Assembly: GCA_011391865.1 (NCBI GenBank) | Contig: JAABPV010000002.1 | Span: 1-64,000, forward strand | Source: Desulfobulbaceae bacterium | Lineage (GTDB): Bacteria; Desulfobacterota; Desulfobulbia; Desulfobulbales; Desulfobulbaceae | Direction of reading: 5' to 3' | Length of the DNA: 64,000 nt | Shown: piece by piece, positions 32,801 to 42,233 of the stretch | How positions within the stretch are numbered: position 1 is the stretch's first letter | How the letters are laid out: each line of letters starts with the position of its first letter | Position numbers and translations under genes: made by a program | Notes under the pieces: model-generated | Database searches by the model: none | What the model was told of the DNA's origin: nothing | What the model saw: the letters and a program-made list of their open reading frames with translations, nothing else

Positions 32801-35080
32801 TCAGAGCAAAAAATCAATCTTCTGATCGTTGGGCTTCATCTCCGGGCAGAGGCGGATTTCAATCGCCGCCTGATGCTTGGCCTCCAGCTCGGCGATGTCC
32901 TCCCGCTTCTTGTTGAGCAGATACTGGCCGACTTCGAGCGGCAGATGCACCTCAACTCGCCGCACCCTCCTGCGGCTGACTCCGGTCTGAATCCGGCGCA
33001 GGTAATGCAGAGCCAGCGTCTCAACCGAACGGAGCACACCGCGCCCGCCGCAGTATTCGCAGACGTGATAGCTGCCCTTCTCAATTGGCGCGCCCATCTT
33101 CTGGCGTGATATCTGCATCAGGCCGAAGCGCGAGATGCGGCTGATATCGACCTTGGCCTTGTCCCGCCGCATGGCATTCTTGACCTGCCGCTCCACCTCC
33201 TTGATGTGGGAAATGTTGCGCATGTCAATGAAATCCACGACAATCAGGCCGCCGAGGTCGCGCAGGCGGAGCTGGCGGGCCAGCTCGTCCGCCGCCTCCA
33301 TGTTGGCGAGAAAGATGGACTGATCGAAATCGCCCCGCTGCGAGGTGCGGCCTGAGTTGACATCAATGGCCACCAGCGCTTCGGTGGGGTTGATGACAAT
33401 CGAGCCGCCAGAGGGCAGCTGCACCTGCGGCTGGTAGATGGACTCAATCTGCTCCTCGATGCTGTGCTGGTTGAAGACCGGCTTCACGCCCCGGTGCAGC
33501 TTGACCTGGATTTTCCGCTGCTGCTCCGGCAGACCGGCGACAAAGCGGGTCGCCTGATCGCAGGCATCTTGGGTGTCCGCGATGATCTCCTGAATTTCCG
33601 GGATGAAATGGTCGCGGAGAAAGCGGACGATAGTGTCTTGATCCTCATAGACCATTGCGGGAGAGGGCATGGTCTGGCCGCGCCGCTTGATCTCCTCCCA
33701 AAGCGTGAGCAGCTGGCTGAGATCTTCCTCCAGCGCGACTGGGGTGATCTCCGCGCTGGCTGTGCGGATGATGTAGCCGATGCCCTCCGGCAGACTGAGG
33801 TTGCCTATCATCTGCCGCAGCTCGCTGCGCCGCTCTTCGCCGGAGATTTTGCGCGAGATGCCGGTGCTGTCGCTGCCCGGCATGAGCACGAGGCAGCGGC
33901 CCGGCAGCGACAGATACGTGGTCATGTTCGCGCCTTTGTTGCCGGTGATTTCCTTGACCACCTGCACCAAGACTTCCTGCCCTTTGTTGACCACATCCTC
34001 GATCTTCAGCTTCCGCCACTGCTGCTGGCGGATGAGCGTGCGGGTCTGCTCGCTGATGTCCTCTTTGTAGTATTCCGGGTGAATGTCGCAGAAAGGCAGG
34101 AAGCCGTTGCGCCCGGTGCCGATCTCAACAAAAGCGGCTTGCAAGTTTGGCTCGATGGAGACAATCCGGCCTTTGTAGATGTTGTTCTTGGTGCGCTCGC
34201 TGACCGTGGTCGAGACATGGAAGGTCTCCAGCCGCCCGTCCTCGACAATGGCGATGCGGCATTCCTCCGGCTCCTCGGCGTTGATCAGCAGCTTGGCGCA
34301 AACCTTTTTGCCGCCGCGCTCCTGCGGCTCCTCGTCGCGGATCAGATCGTCTTCATCATCGTCCTCCGACCGGCTCCGCTGCGGCTGCCGCTCAGGCCGC
34401 TTCTTTTTCCGCTGGCCTTTCTCCTCGGCAGGCGGCGCAGGCGCAGCCTCAGTGACAGCAGCGGCCCCACCCTGATCTGTCTGCGGCTCGACCTTTTTCT
34501 TGCCCCGCCTGCGCGAACGCTTCTTCTTTGCGGGTGGCACTGCGTCCGCTGCGGTTGCCGCTGCTGCGCCGGATTCAGCCGACGGCTGCTCTTCAGCGGG
34601 AATCACCTCAGCAGCTGCAAGCGGTGGCGTAACTTCCTCTGCCACAGGAGTGGCGGCTTCTGCCGTCACTGGCTGCTCTTCGCTTTTCTTTTTACGAGGA
34701 GCGCGTTTCTTCGGCGCCTTCTTTTCCGACATAGCATCGGACGGCACTGCCGCTTCAGCCGGAGTTTCTGGCTGTACTGCCTCCGCCGGTGTTTCCGCTG
34801 TAGCCGTCTCGTCGCTCTTCTTTTTGCGAGGAGCGCGTTTCTTCGGTGCCTTCTTTTCCGGTGCCGCATCAGCAAGCGCGGTTTCCTCTCCAGCGGCAGG
34901 AGCGGCAGCTGGTTCCGCCGCCGCCGTCTCTTCGCTTTTCTTTTTGCGAGGAGCGCGCTTCTTCGGCGCAGGCGGTGTCACCTCTTCTGCCGCTGCTTCC
35001 GGCACGTCCTTTTTCACTGACGCTTTGCGCGCCTTTTTTTCCTGCTGCTCTTCAGCGGGCTTCTCCGCTTCATCGGTCAT
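32801..35080 (-). CDS. rne: Ribonuclease E/G family protein with N-terminal basic repeat extension
   Basis: 759 aa. The catalytic part (about 270-759) has the S1-like domain 'NIYKGRIVSIEPNLQAAFVE', the DNase I-like site 'VAIDVNSGRTSQRGDF' and 'GGLIVVDFIDMRN', and the Zn-link 'CEYCGGRG'. It should process rRNA and tRNA and degrade mRNA. Unlike E. coli RNase E, the non-catalytic region lies at the N-terminus: about 270 low-complexity residues with three copies of APKKRAPRKKKS(E/D)E separated by acidic, Ala/Pro-rich linkers, plus further Arg/Lys blocks. This tail probably binds RNA or partner proteins. The start has weak Shine-Dalgarno support. Confidence 0.9.
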   Translation of the reverse strand: MTDEAEKPAEEQQEKKARKASVKKDVPEAAAEEVTPPAPKKRAPRKKKSEETAAAEPAAAPAAGEETALADAAPEKKAPKKRAPRKKKSDETATAETPAEAVQPETPAEAAVPSDAMSEKKAPKKRAPRKKKSEEQPVTAEAATPVAEEVTPPLAAAEVIPAEEQPSAESGAAAATAADAVPPAKKKRSRRRGKKKVEPQTDQGGAAAVTEAAPAPPAEEKGQRKKKRPERQPQRSRSEDDDEDDLIRDEEPQERGGKKVCAKLLINAEEPEECRIAIVEDGRLETFHVSTTVSERTKNNIYKGRIVSIEPNLQAAFVEIGTGRNGFLPFCDIHPEYYKEDISEQTRTLIRQQQWRKLKIEDVVNKGQEVLVQVVKEITGNKGANMTTYLSLPGRCLVLMPGSDSTGISRKISGEERRSELRQMIGNLSLPEGIGYIIRTASAEITPVALEEDLSQLLTLWEEIKRRGQTMPSPAMVYEDQDTIVRFLRDHFIPEIQEIIADTQDACDQATRFVAGLPEQQRKIQVKLHRGVKPVFNQHSIEEQIESIYQPQVQLPSGGSIVINPTEALVAIDVNSGRTSQRGDFDQSIFLANMEAADELARQLRLRDLGGLIVVDFIDMRNISHIKEVERQVKNAMRRDKAKVDISRISRFGLMQISRQKMGAPIEKGSYHVCEYCGGRGVLRSVETLALHYLRRIQTGVSRRRVRRVEVHLPLEVGQYLLNKKREDIAELEAKHQAAIEIRLCPEMKPNDQKIDFLL

Positions 35081-35126
35081 AATTCAACATCCTGAATAAA
35101 AAAGTAAACAATCTAAGCAGCCGCGC

Positions 35127-36134
35127 TCATTCCGAATGCGCCTCGTCCGGGCCTGTCTGATAATAGAGCCTGCCGTTGTGCGTCCGCTTGTGCAGCAGAC
35201 CGTCCCGGATCAGCGCGTCAAGCAGCTGCTCAACCCTGTCCGCCCCTCCCGCATGGAAGACGCGGTTTATGTCGGCAGCCGTGCAAGGCCGCCGTTTCAG
35301 CATTTCCACAATCTCAGCCTGCAAGGCCAGCCGGTCCGCAGTCTTGCCGAGATCAATTGTTCTTTGCCCGTCTGCTCCGTTTTCCTCCTGCGTCGCGCCG
35401 CCGGAAAGAATGTCCACAGGCCGGGCCGGGTCATGGCGGAGAAACTCCGCTGCAACCGCCGCCATCCGCGCTTGTTCCACAGGCCGGGCGAACGGCTCCA
35501 GCGGAGGCCGGATCACCGTGTTCAGCTGGATGCGGTCAAGCCGCATCTGCGCTGCCGCTTGGCAGAGGGCCGCCACTTCCTCATCCGTGTCGTTGATGCC
35601 TTGGGCGAGCAGGATTTCCAGCCAGATCTGGCCGTGAAACTCATGCGAAAACACCGTCAGGCCCTCAATAATCCGCGCCAAATCAAGGCAGCGGGCCGGG
35701 CGATCAATCTTCCTGAATCCGACAGGTAAGGCGGAATCCAGCGATGGAATAACCACATCCGCTGCGGACAGCTCGCGCCGCACCTGCGCGTCCCAGAGTA
35801 AGGTGCCGTTGGTCAGCACCGCAACCGGCTTCGCCGCCCGCCGCTTCAGGTGGGCAAGTATCTCGCCCAAGCCAGAATGCAGAGTCGGCTCACCGCTGGC
35901 CGTGACAGTGACGAAATCCACTGCCGCCGCCCGCTCCTGATCAGCGAAAAAGGCATCTATTTCCGCCTTGATCGCCGCTGCCGGGGCGTACTCCGCCCGC
36001 TCGCAGGTCAGACGGGTGGTCGCTCCCACCTCGCAGTAGATGCAGTTGAGGGAGCAGATCTTTTCCCTGAAGAGGTCAATGCCCAGCGAGCGTCCGAGCC
36101 GCCGCGAGTTGACCGGGCCAAATATGTAGTTCAT
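35127..36134 (-). CDS. Radical SAM protein with C-terminal winged-helix-like domain
   Basis: 335 aa from MNYIFGPVNSRRLGRSLGID. The radical SAM cysteines are in CSLNCIYC near residue 27, followed by 'TASGEPTLH' and 'AVLTNGTLL'. The type with 'YIFGPVxSRRLGxSLG' is common in anaerobes (COG0731-like, related to wyosine synthesis Fe-S oxidoreductases), but its reaction is unknown. The last 90 residues ('LQAEIVEMLKRRPCTAADIN...LLHKRTHNGRLYY') look like a winged helix. It lies 46 bp after the RNase E start in the same direction and upstream of it. Confidence 0.82.
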   Translation of the reverse strand: MNYIFGPVNSRRLGRSLGIDLFREKICSLNCIYCEVGATTRLTCERAEYAPAAAIKAEIDAFFADQERAAAVDFVTVTASGEPTLHSGLGEILAHLKRRAAKPVAVLTNGTLLWDAQVRRELSAADVVIPSLDSALPVGFRKIDRPARCLDLARIIEGLTVFSHEFHGQIWLEILLAQGINDTDEEVAALCQAAAQMRLDRIQLNTVIRPPLEPFARPVEQARMAAVAAEFLRHDPARPVDILSGGATQEENGADGQRTIDLGKTADRLALQAEIVEMLKRRPCTAADINRVFHAGGADRVEQLLDALIRDGLLHKRTHNGRLYYQTGPDEAHSE

Positions 36135-36392
36135 AGGAAGACTGCGGAGATGCGGAGACCGCTGCCGCCGGAGGAATTCACTTTGGCAAGGATGAGGTTG
36201 AATGGCCAAAAACTTGACTGCGCAATACCTTGCTGTATAAAAGAAAATTCCGCTTTGCGCAAGGACAAACTGCGCCGCCTCCTGCGCCTTTTCCCTTGAC
36301 ACAGGCAGGGCGGGAGCGTAAGTTTGAGGCTGAACCAGCCGTTTGCAAGCTGTTCTTTTCCTTTTCCGAACACATCACAGGAGCGCGCCACT

Positions 36393-38750
36393 GTGCATTC
36401 CCAGAGATATTTTTTCCCGGCGGCAGCTCTGGTCTGCTGCGCCGTCTCCGTCTTGCGTCCTGCCGCTGCTGAGGCGGAGTCTGTCAAGGCCATGCAATGG
36501 GAGATCAACGCCGACAAACTGATCCGCATGGAGAACCCGGCCCGGATTGCGGCGGAAGGCAATGTTGAGCTGACCAGAATTGAAAAAACCACTGGCCAGA
36601 AAAAAAAGGGGAAGAAGAGCGGCTGGGACGACCTGCTTGGCAGCACTGCGGAAGCTGCGCCCGAAAAACAGGAGTCTCCGGCTGAAGGCGGCGACATGCT
36701 GGCCGTGTCCAAGGCGGTGCCGGAAATCAGCGGCAACATCGCCGAAGCCGAGACCGTGACGGTCTCAAAGGTGATGACCACGGTCAAGGCCGACCGGATG
36801 CTCTACAATATGGACGATGGCACTGTGCGGGCAGACGGCAGCGTCTTCATCGAAATCGGTGCTGACCAGCTCAAGGCGACCGGCGGCACAGTCAATCTCA
36901 AGCAGGAGACCGGCTCCTTTGAGAACGCGGCCATCATCCGCCAGTACAAGGACATGCACCTTGAAGGTCGGAAAATCGAGAAGACCGGCGAGCTGACCTA
37001 TCACATCGAGGACGGCTGGATCATCACCTGTAAGCTCCAAGACGGAGAAACGCCGCCGTGGAGCTTTAATGCGGTGGAGGTGGACATCACCGACGGCGGC
37101 TACGCGTATCTCAAGCACGCCACGTTCCGCATCAAAGACGTGCCGGTGCTCTACACGCCGATCATGATTCTGCCCGCCAAGCGTAACCGCCAGACCGGCT
37201 TTCTCTTCCCGCTGGCATCGATGTCTGACCGCAACGGCTTCGGCATGGAGCTGCCTTTCTTCATCAATCTCTCGCCGAGCGCGGATATCACCCTGTATCC
37301 GCATTACATCGCCAACCGGGGCTTCATGGCCGGTGCTGAAGGGCGCTACGCCTTAGATCAGGGCGACAAGGGTGCGCTCATGGCCAACTTCCTTTCGGAC
37401 GATCTGGAGGCTGAGGGCCGCTACACCTACACCGATCAGGAGCGCTACTGGCTGCGCGGCAAGGCGGATCAGCAGCTCGGCGATTGGACGGCCCGCGTGG
37501 ATTTTGACTTGATTTCCGACCGCGATTATCTGACCGAGTTTGATTTCGGACGCACCGGCCTGACTGCGAACAACCGCTATTTTCTGGAGCAGTTTGGCCG
37601 CAGTGTGCAGGACAGGACTGTGGATCAGCGCACCAACAGCCTGCGCACCCTGCGTTCTTGGGGCAACGGCATGTCGCTGCAAGCCAGCCTGACCGGCATT
37701 GACGATCTTGCCGAAGGCGAAAACGGCTCCACCGCCCTTTGGAAGCTGCCGGAGGTCAAGCACAATGGCCGCCTGAAGATCTACGACGAGATCAAGACTG
37801 ACCTCCTTTGGGACACGGACTACGTTCACTACTGGCGGGAAGAGGGCGTGGGCGCGCAGCGGATTGATCTCTTCCCCAAGGTGACAACAGCGGTGCCGTT
37901 TTTTGAGCAGCGCATGGAAACCACATTCACCGCCGGTCTCCGCAACACGGCCTATGCCATTGACGGCAACGGCAGCGAGGCTTGGGCGGACAGCGACACG
38001 GAAAACCGGATTCTCGGCTCTTTCGAGTCTGAGCTGTCCACGCTGCTGCGCAAGGACTTTGGAGAAACGGGCGACGGCTGGAGCCATGCCCTCCGTCCCT
38101 TCCTCAAGCACACCTATGTCACCGATGATGACAAAGAGCTGCCTCAGTTTGACGGCGTGGACAGTTTCGGCGACCAGAACAGAATCACCTACGGTGCCAA
38201 CAACTTTTTCACCGTTTCCGGACTCAAGCGTAACAAGGAGGAGTTTGAGCGCGACTACGGCTATGTCAAGCTCCAGCAGAGCTATGACCTGCGCAGCGAC
38301 GCAGGCGACGAGCCGTTCCTGCCGATTGAGCTGCGCACCGCTTGGTATCCGACCAACAGCATGACTTTCCGCTATGAGACCGACCTCAGCGTTTACGACA
38401 ACGGCTTCCTCCGCCATTTCGCCGAAGGCGACTACCGGAGCTGGCGGGGCGACATCTTCTCCTTGGATTATCTCTATTACAAGAACATCTACAAGGACAT
38501 CTGGGGCGGCAGCGACACCAGCTCAGTACGGTTCTCGGCCTTGGTCAACCTGATGTATGATTTCTCCGCAGGCTACATCTTGGAGAAATCCTTGGAAGAC
38601 TCCATCACCATCCGAGAAAAGGTGCGGTTGATCTATCGCCCCTCCTGCTGGGCCGTGGAGCTGGGCGCAGAGACTACCCCGGACAACGAGCAGATCACCA
38701 TCATGTTCCAGCTCGCCAACATCGGCGCGCCCTTTGGCGTGGATTTCTAA
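36393..38750 (+). CDS. lptD: LPS assembly protein LptD (OstA/Imp)
   Basis: 785 aa from GTG 36393, which has CAGGAG upstream and opens directly into a signal peptide (RYFFPAAALVCCAVSVLRPA). A periplasmic OstA-like jellyroll (about residues 30-210: 'ADKLIRMENPARIAAEGNVE', 'ADGSVFIEIGADQLKATGG') is followed by a long beta-barrel region ('YTPIMILPAKRNRQTGFLFP', 'DRDYLTEFDF'), ending in a C-terminal aromatic residue. LptD places LPS in the outer leaflet with LptE. A Lys/Gly insertion near residue 70 is unusual. A longer frame from 36324 lacks a signal at its start. Confidence 0.9.
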   Translation: MHSQRYFFPAAALVCCAVSVLRPAAAEAESVKAMQWEINADKLIRMENPARIAAEGNVELTRIEKTTGQKKKGKKSGWDDLLGSTAEAAPEKQESPAEGGDMLAVSKAVPEISGNIAEAETVTVSKVMTTVKADRMLYNMDDGTVRADGSVFIEIGADQLKATGGTVNLKQETGSFENAAIIRQYKDMHLEGRKIEKTGELTYHIEDGWIITCKLQDGETPPWSFNAVEVDITDGGYAYLKHATFRIKDVPVLYTPIMILPAKRNRQTGFLFPLASMSDRNGFGMELPFFINLSPSADITLYPHYIANRGFMAGAEGRYALDQGDKGALMANFLSDDLEAEGRYTYTDQERYWLRGKADQQLGDWTARVDFDLISDRDYLTEFDFGRTGLTANNRYFLEQFGRSVQDRTVDQRTNSLRTLRSWGNGMSLQASLTGIDDLAEGENGSTALWKLPEVKHNGRLKIYDEIKTDLLWDTDYVHYWREEGVGAQRIDLFPKVTTAVPFFEQRMETTFTAGLRNTAYAIDGNGSEAWADSDTENRILGSFESELSTLLRKDFGETGDGWSHALRPFLKHTYVTDDDKELPQFDGVDSFGDQNRITYGANNFFTVSGLKRNKEEFERDYGYVKLQQSYDLRSDAGDEPFLPIELRTAWYPTNSMTFRYETDLSVYDNGFLRHFAEGDYRSWRGDIFSLDYLYYKNIYKDIWGGSDTSSVRFSALVNLMYDFSAGYILEKSLEDSITIREKVRLIYRPSCWAVELGAETTPDNEQITIMFQLANIGAPFGVDF

Positions 38751-38754
38751 GGCT

Positions 38755-39726
38755 ATGAAGACGACAGATGTTTTCAACGGCGACGCGGACGGCATCTGCG
38801 CCCTGCACCAGCTCCGGCTGGCGCGGCCGCAGCCGGAAGCCCGCCTGATCACTGGCGTGAAGCGGGACATCGCCCTGCTTCAGCAGATTGAGGAGGAGCG
38901 CGGCGGCCAGATCACTGTGCTGGACATCTCCTTGGGCAAAAACCGCGCCAGCCTGCTCAAACTGCTCGAAAACGGCTGCACGGTCTTGTACATCGACCAC
39001 CATTACGCAGGCGAGGTGCCGGTTTCCGAGCGGCTGACCGTGCATATCGACCCGGAGCCGCTGCTCTGCACCTCGCTGATTGTCAACTGGCTGCTGGAGG
39101 ACAGGCACGCGCTTTGGGCGGTGGCTGGAGCTTTCGGCGACAACTTGGACGAATCCGCCTTGCAGCTTGCCCGGCGGCTGGGTCTCAGCCAGGACGACGC
39201 GGAGCGGCTGCGCGAGATCGGCATTTTGCTCAACTACAACGGTTACGGCGCGGCCTTGGACGATCTCTATTTTCATCCTGCCGAACTGTACCGCCTTGTC
39301 CGTCCCTATGAGAACCCGCTGGCCTTTCATGCCGAATCCCCGGCCCTGCGCACTTTGCGCGAGGGCTACCAGAACGACATGGACAAGGCATTGTCCTTCA
39401 AGCCGCTGTATGAGGACGAAGCAGGCCGGGTCTTCCGCCTGCCTGCGGAGCCGTGGGCGCGGCGGGTTTCCGGGGTCTGCGCCAACGCCTTTGCCAATCA
39501 GCGGCCCGCGCAGGCGCACGCCCTGCTGACGGACAACAGCGACGGCTCGCTCTTGGTCAGTGTCCGTTCTCCATTAAGCGACAGGAACGGCGCGGACATC
39601 CTCTGCCGCCAGTTCCCGACCGGCGGCGGGCGGGCAGCAGCAGCAGGCATTAACGCCCTGCCCGCCGCCCAGCTTGACGACTTCCTCCAAGCCTTCAGCC
39701 GCCAGTTCGGGCGGCAGGCTGTCTGA
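38755..39726 (+). CDS. DHH-family phosphoesterase
   Basis: 323 aa from MKTTDVFNGDADGICALHQL. Motifs: 'NGDADG' (metal-binding), 'VLDISLG', 'YIDHHYAG' (DHH) and a C-terminal DHHA1-like 'GGGRAAAAGI'. Related enzymes hydrolyse oligoribonucleotides or cyclic dinucleotide products; the exact substrate is not predictable. It starts 5 bp after the lptD stop, so it is co-transcribed with it. Confidence 0.85.
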   Translation: MKTTDVFNGDADGICALHQLRLARPQPEARLITGVKRDIALLQQIEEERGGQITVLDISLGKNRASLLKLLENGCTVLYIDHHYAGEVPVSERLTVHIDPEPLLCTSLIVNWLLEDRHALWAVAGAFGDNLDESALQLARRLGLSQDDAERLREIGILLNYNGYGAALDDLYFHPAELYRLVRPYENPLAFHAESPALRTLREGYQNDMDKALSFKPLYEDEAGRVFRLPAEPWARRVSGVCANAFANQRPAQAHALLTDNSDGSLLVSVRSPLSDRNGADILCRQFPTGGGRAAAAGINALPAAQLDDFLQAFSRQFGRQAV

Positions 39727-39752
39727 TCAACCTGAAACTCCCGGCTTTTCTC

Positions 39753-40817
39753 ATGCGCATTGCCTCTCTTTCCTGCTCCGCTTTGCTTTTCGCCGCCCTT
39801 CAGCTCGCCGTGCCGCCTGCCCCGCTGTTCGCGCAGACAGACAAGGCCCCCAAGGCTGCCGACTTGGTCCAAGACGGCCAGCTCATCGACCTTCAGCAGC
39901 CGAAGTACCGTCAGCTCTTCCGCGAGCTGGAGCAGAAGCACGGCTTCAGCCAAGACGAGCTGCGCCAGATTTTCAAAGGCCAGCAAATCTCCAAGAAGGT
40001 GCTGGAGCTGATGGACCGGCCTTGGGAGGCCAAGCCCTATTACAAATATTCCCCGCTCTTCGTCACTGAACAGAACATCCGCACGGGCAAGGCCAAGCTG
40101 CGCGAGCACAAAGCGCTGCTCGACCGGGTTGAAGGACAGTTCGGCGTGAATCGGGAAACCATTGTCGCCATCTGGGCGGTGGAGACCAAATACGGCAGCA
40201 ATCAGGGCAGCTTCGATGTTCTCAAAACACTCAACACCCTCTTTGACGCATACCCGCGCCGCTCGGACTTCTTCCGGGGCCAGCTGATTGATTTCCTCCG
40301 TCTCTGCAAGGAGAACGGCATTGATCCGCACGGCATCAAAGGCTCCTATGCCGGGGCGTTCGGCCAGACGCAGTTCATTCCCTCTTCCTTCCGCTCCTTC
40401 GCGGTCAGCTTTGACGGCGACCGCAAGCGCGATGTCTGGAACTCGGTGCCGGATGTGCTCGCTTCTATTGCCAATTACATCAGCAAGCACGGCTGGGTGC
40501 TGGACGCGCCGGTTTACGCCGAGCTGGGGCCGGAGCTGAAGGACAAACGGCTGCGCGAGGCGATGGAGAAAGGCTGGCAGAAAGGCCGGGTGCCGGTCGA
40601 GGCTGTCCGCGCCGCCGCGCTTGGCCGGACGATTCCGCCCTCGCCGGGCAACCGGCCTCTGTCCATTGTCGGGCTGGAATTGGATCCGCAGCAGTCAGCG
40701 CAGGCCTTCCGCTACATCGCGGGCTATCCCAACTTTCAGGCCATCACCCACTGGAACCACTCCAACCGCTACGCCATGGCCGTGACTGAGCTGGCCGAGG
40801 CGTTCAAGAAGCCCTGA
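39753..40817 (+). CDS. mltB: Lytic murein transglycosylase B
   Basis: 354 aa with an N-terminal signal peptide (MRIASLSCSALLFAALQLAV, cleavage near FAQ). The catalytic glutamate is in 'VAIWAVETKYGSNQGSF' (near residue 148). 'GSYAGAFGQTQFIPSSF' and 'DVWNSVPDVLASIANYISKH' are classic MltB segments. It cleaves peptidoglycan glycan chains to anhydromuropeptides. The signal lacks a clear lipobox, so it may be a soluble periplasmic form. It lies 26 bp after the DHH gene. Confidence 0.92.
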   Translation: MRIASLSCSALLFAALQLAVPPAPLFAQTDKAPKAADLVQDGQLIDLQQPKYRQLFRELEQKHGFSQDELRQIFKGQQISKKVLELMDRPWEAKPYYKYSPLFVTEQNIRTGKAKLREHKALLDRVEGQFGVNRETIVAIWAVETKYGSNQGSFDVLKTLNTLFDAYPRRSDFFRGQLIDFLRLCKENGIDPHGIKGSYAGAFGQTQFIPSSFRSFAVSFDGDRKRDVWNSVPDVLASIANYISKHGWVLDAPVYAELGPELKDKRLREAMEKGWQKGRVPVEAVRAAALGRTIPPSPGNRPLSIVGLELDPQQSAQAFRYIAGYPNFQAITHWNHSNRYAMAVTELAEAFKKP

Positions 40818-40871
40818 CGCGCGCCCCTTCGGCTCCGCTCAGGGGCCGTTCCCTGCTGCTCCTGCAAAAAC

Positions 40872-41045
40872 ATCGAGCGAGGTTTTTATAAACCCTCGCT
40901 CGACCTGTCGGCACGCCCTCGCTCGATCTCAGAACACGGCATCGCTCGATCCCGTATAATTCCCTCGCTCGATCTCGTGCTGCGAGATCGAGCGAGGGTT
41001 TCTTTTGACATCGGGCGATGGTTTCTGATGAGCACGGGCGAGGTG
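40872..41045. repeat. Array E: 8 units of about 23 bp with both orientations
   Basis: The CCCTCGCTCGATC core (centres near 40899, 40922, 40945 and 40968) appears four times at 23-bp steps. Related units in opposite orientation (GATCGAGCGAGGG and decayed forms) lie at about 40878, 40992, 41015 and 41038. Single units are not palindromic, but the orientation switch makes one long hairpin. The array fills the convergent gap between mltB and the metallophosphoesterase gene. Confidence 0.88.
40962..40998 (+). terminator. 16-bp hairpin with U-run formed by inverted array units
   Basis: Perfect arms CCCTCGCTCGATCTCG/CGAGATCGAGCGAGGG with loop TGCTG, followed on the plus strand by TTTCTTTT. It is built from two neighbouring units of array E in opposite orientation. 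As a very strong rho-independent terminator it would serve the lptD-DHH-mltB transcript. Confidence 0.8.
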
Positions 41046-42212
41046 CTACTTGAGGATCAGCTCGGTGATTTCTTTCTCTGTGCCAACCCGCATCGGCGGC
41101 CCCCATGTGGCCGTGCCCTGATTGACATAGAGCTGCGTTCCGCCTTCGCGGTACAGGCCCCGGATGTAGGGCTGCTGGAGGAGGACGAAGTATTTGAAAG
41201 GCCAGATCTGGCCGCCGTGCATGTGGCCAGACAGCACCAAGTCCGGCTGCCAGACGGCAGCCTTCTGGGCGGCGGCAGGCTGATGCGCGAGCAGGATCAC
41301 CGTGCGGCCCGGCGCAATCCCGCCCAAGGCCCGCTCGTAGTCAGGCGCATCGCCGAAGCGGCCCGCCTTGTGGTCGTTGACTCCGGCGATGACCACGCTG
41401 TCGCCGCCGCGCCGCAGCTCCGTCCGCTCATTGCGGAGAATCCGCACGCCCAGCCGCTCGATTTCCGGCAGCCAGTCCTCCGCGCCGCTGTAGTACTCGT
41501 GGTTGCCAGTGACAAAGAACACGCCCTCCTTCGCCCGCAAGCCTCCCAGTGGAGCCAGCTCGCCGCGCAGCTGCGCCGCATGGCCGTCCACCAAATCGCC
41601 AGTGATGGCGACCATGTCCGGCTGAAGGCGGTTGACGATGGCCACGATCTCGGCCAGACCGGCGGCAGTGGTCATCTCGCCGATGTGGACATCGGAAATC
41701 TGCACAATCTTGAAGCCTTTGAAGGCGGCGGGCAGTTGGTTCAGGCTGATCTCAACTCTGTGCACAGCAGGCGGCTCGGCTCCCTTTTTCACTCCGAAGG
41801 CAGTTGCGGTCAGCACGACGAGCAGCCCGGCGGCGGCAGTGAGGCGCGAAAGCTGCTGCCAGCAGGCCGGATCCGGCTTTGCGCAGCCTCTCAGCAGCAA
41901 GCGGCCTGCCAAGGCAAGGATTTTCAGGGCATCAGCGCAGAGGAAAAAGACGAAAAAGAGCAGGAGCATCCCCAGCCAGAGGTAGCCCAGCCAGGAGATG
42001 TGGAAGGTGTATGCATAAGGCAGATGCCGCTCCAGCAGGCGGGGAAGCAGCGGCAGGAAAAAGAGGGTGACGAGGGCCGCCGTGCCTGCGCTTCTGGCTC
42101 TGCCGCTGAGGCCGGTGTCCTTGACCAAGCGCCGCCAGAGGTAATAATGCGCCCCAGCCAGCACCAAGCTGACCACGGCGATGAAGCGGAGGAAGAAGAC
42201 GGCTGCGGACAT
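41046..42212 (-). CDS. Membrane-bound metallophosphoesterase (YkuE-like)
   Basis: 388 aa. Four membrane helices in the first 150 residues precede a calcineurin-like domain with all metal motifs: 'ISDVHIGE', 'ITGDLVDGH', 'VTGNHEYY' and 'LSGHMHGGQ'. Family members such as YkuE/LpxH relatives act on phosphate esters of lipids or nucleotides; the substrate here is unknown. The N-terminal membrane part keeps the domain at the membrane. It lies 21 bp after the hybrid kinase gene and probably shares its transcript. Confidence 0.85.
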   Translation of the reverse strand: MSAAVFFLRFIAVVSLVLAGAHYYLWRRLVKDTGLSGRARSAGTAALVTLFFLPLLPRLLERHLPYAYTFHISWLGYLWLGMLLLFFVFFLCADALKILALAGRLLLRGCAKPDPACWQQLSRLTAAAGLLVVLTATAFGVKKGAEPPAVHRVEISLNQLPAAFKGFKIVQISDVHIGEMTTAAGLAEIVAIVNRLQPDMVAITGDLVDGHAAQLRGELAPLGGLRAKEGVFFVTGNHEYYSGAEDWLPEIERLGVRILRNERTELRRGGDSVVIAGVNDHKAGRFGDAPDYERALGGIAPGRTVILLAHQPAAAQKAAVWQPDLVLSGHMHGGQIWPFKYFVLLQQPYIRGLYREGGTQLYVNQGTATWGPPMRVGTEKEITELILK

Positions 42213-42233
42213 GAGCGAGAAGGATGCTGCGTT

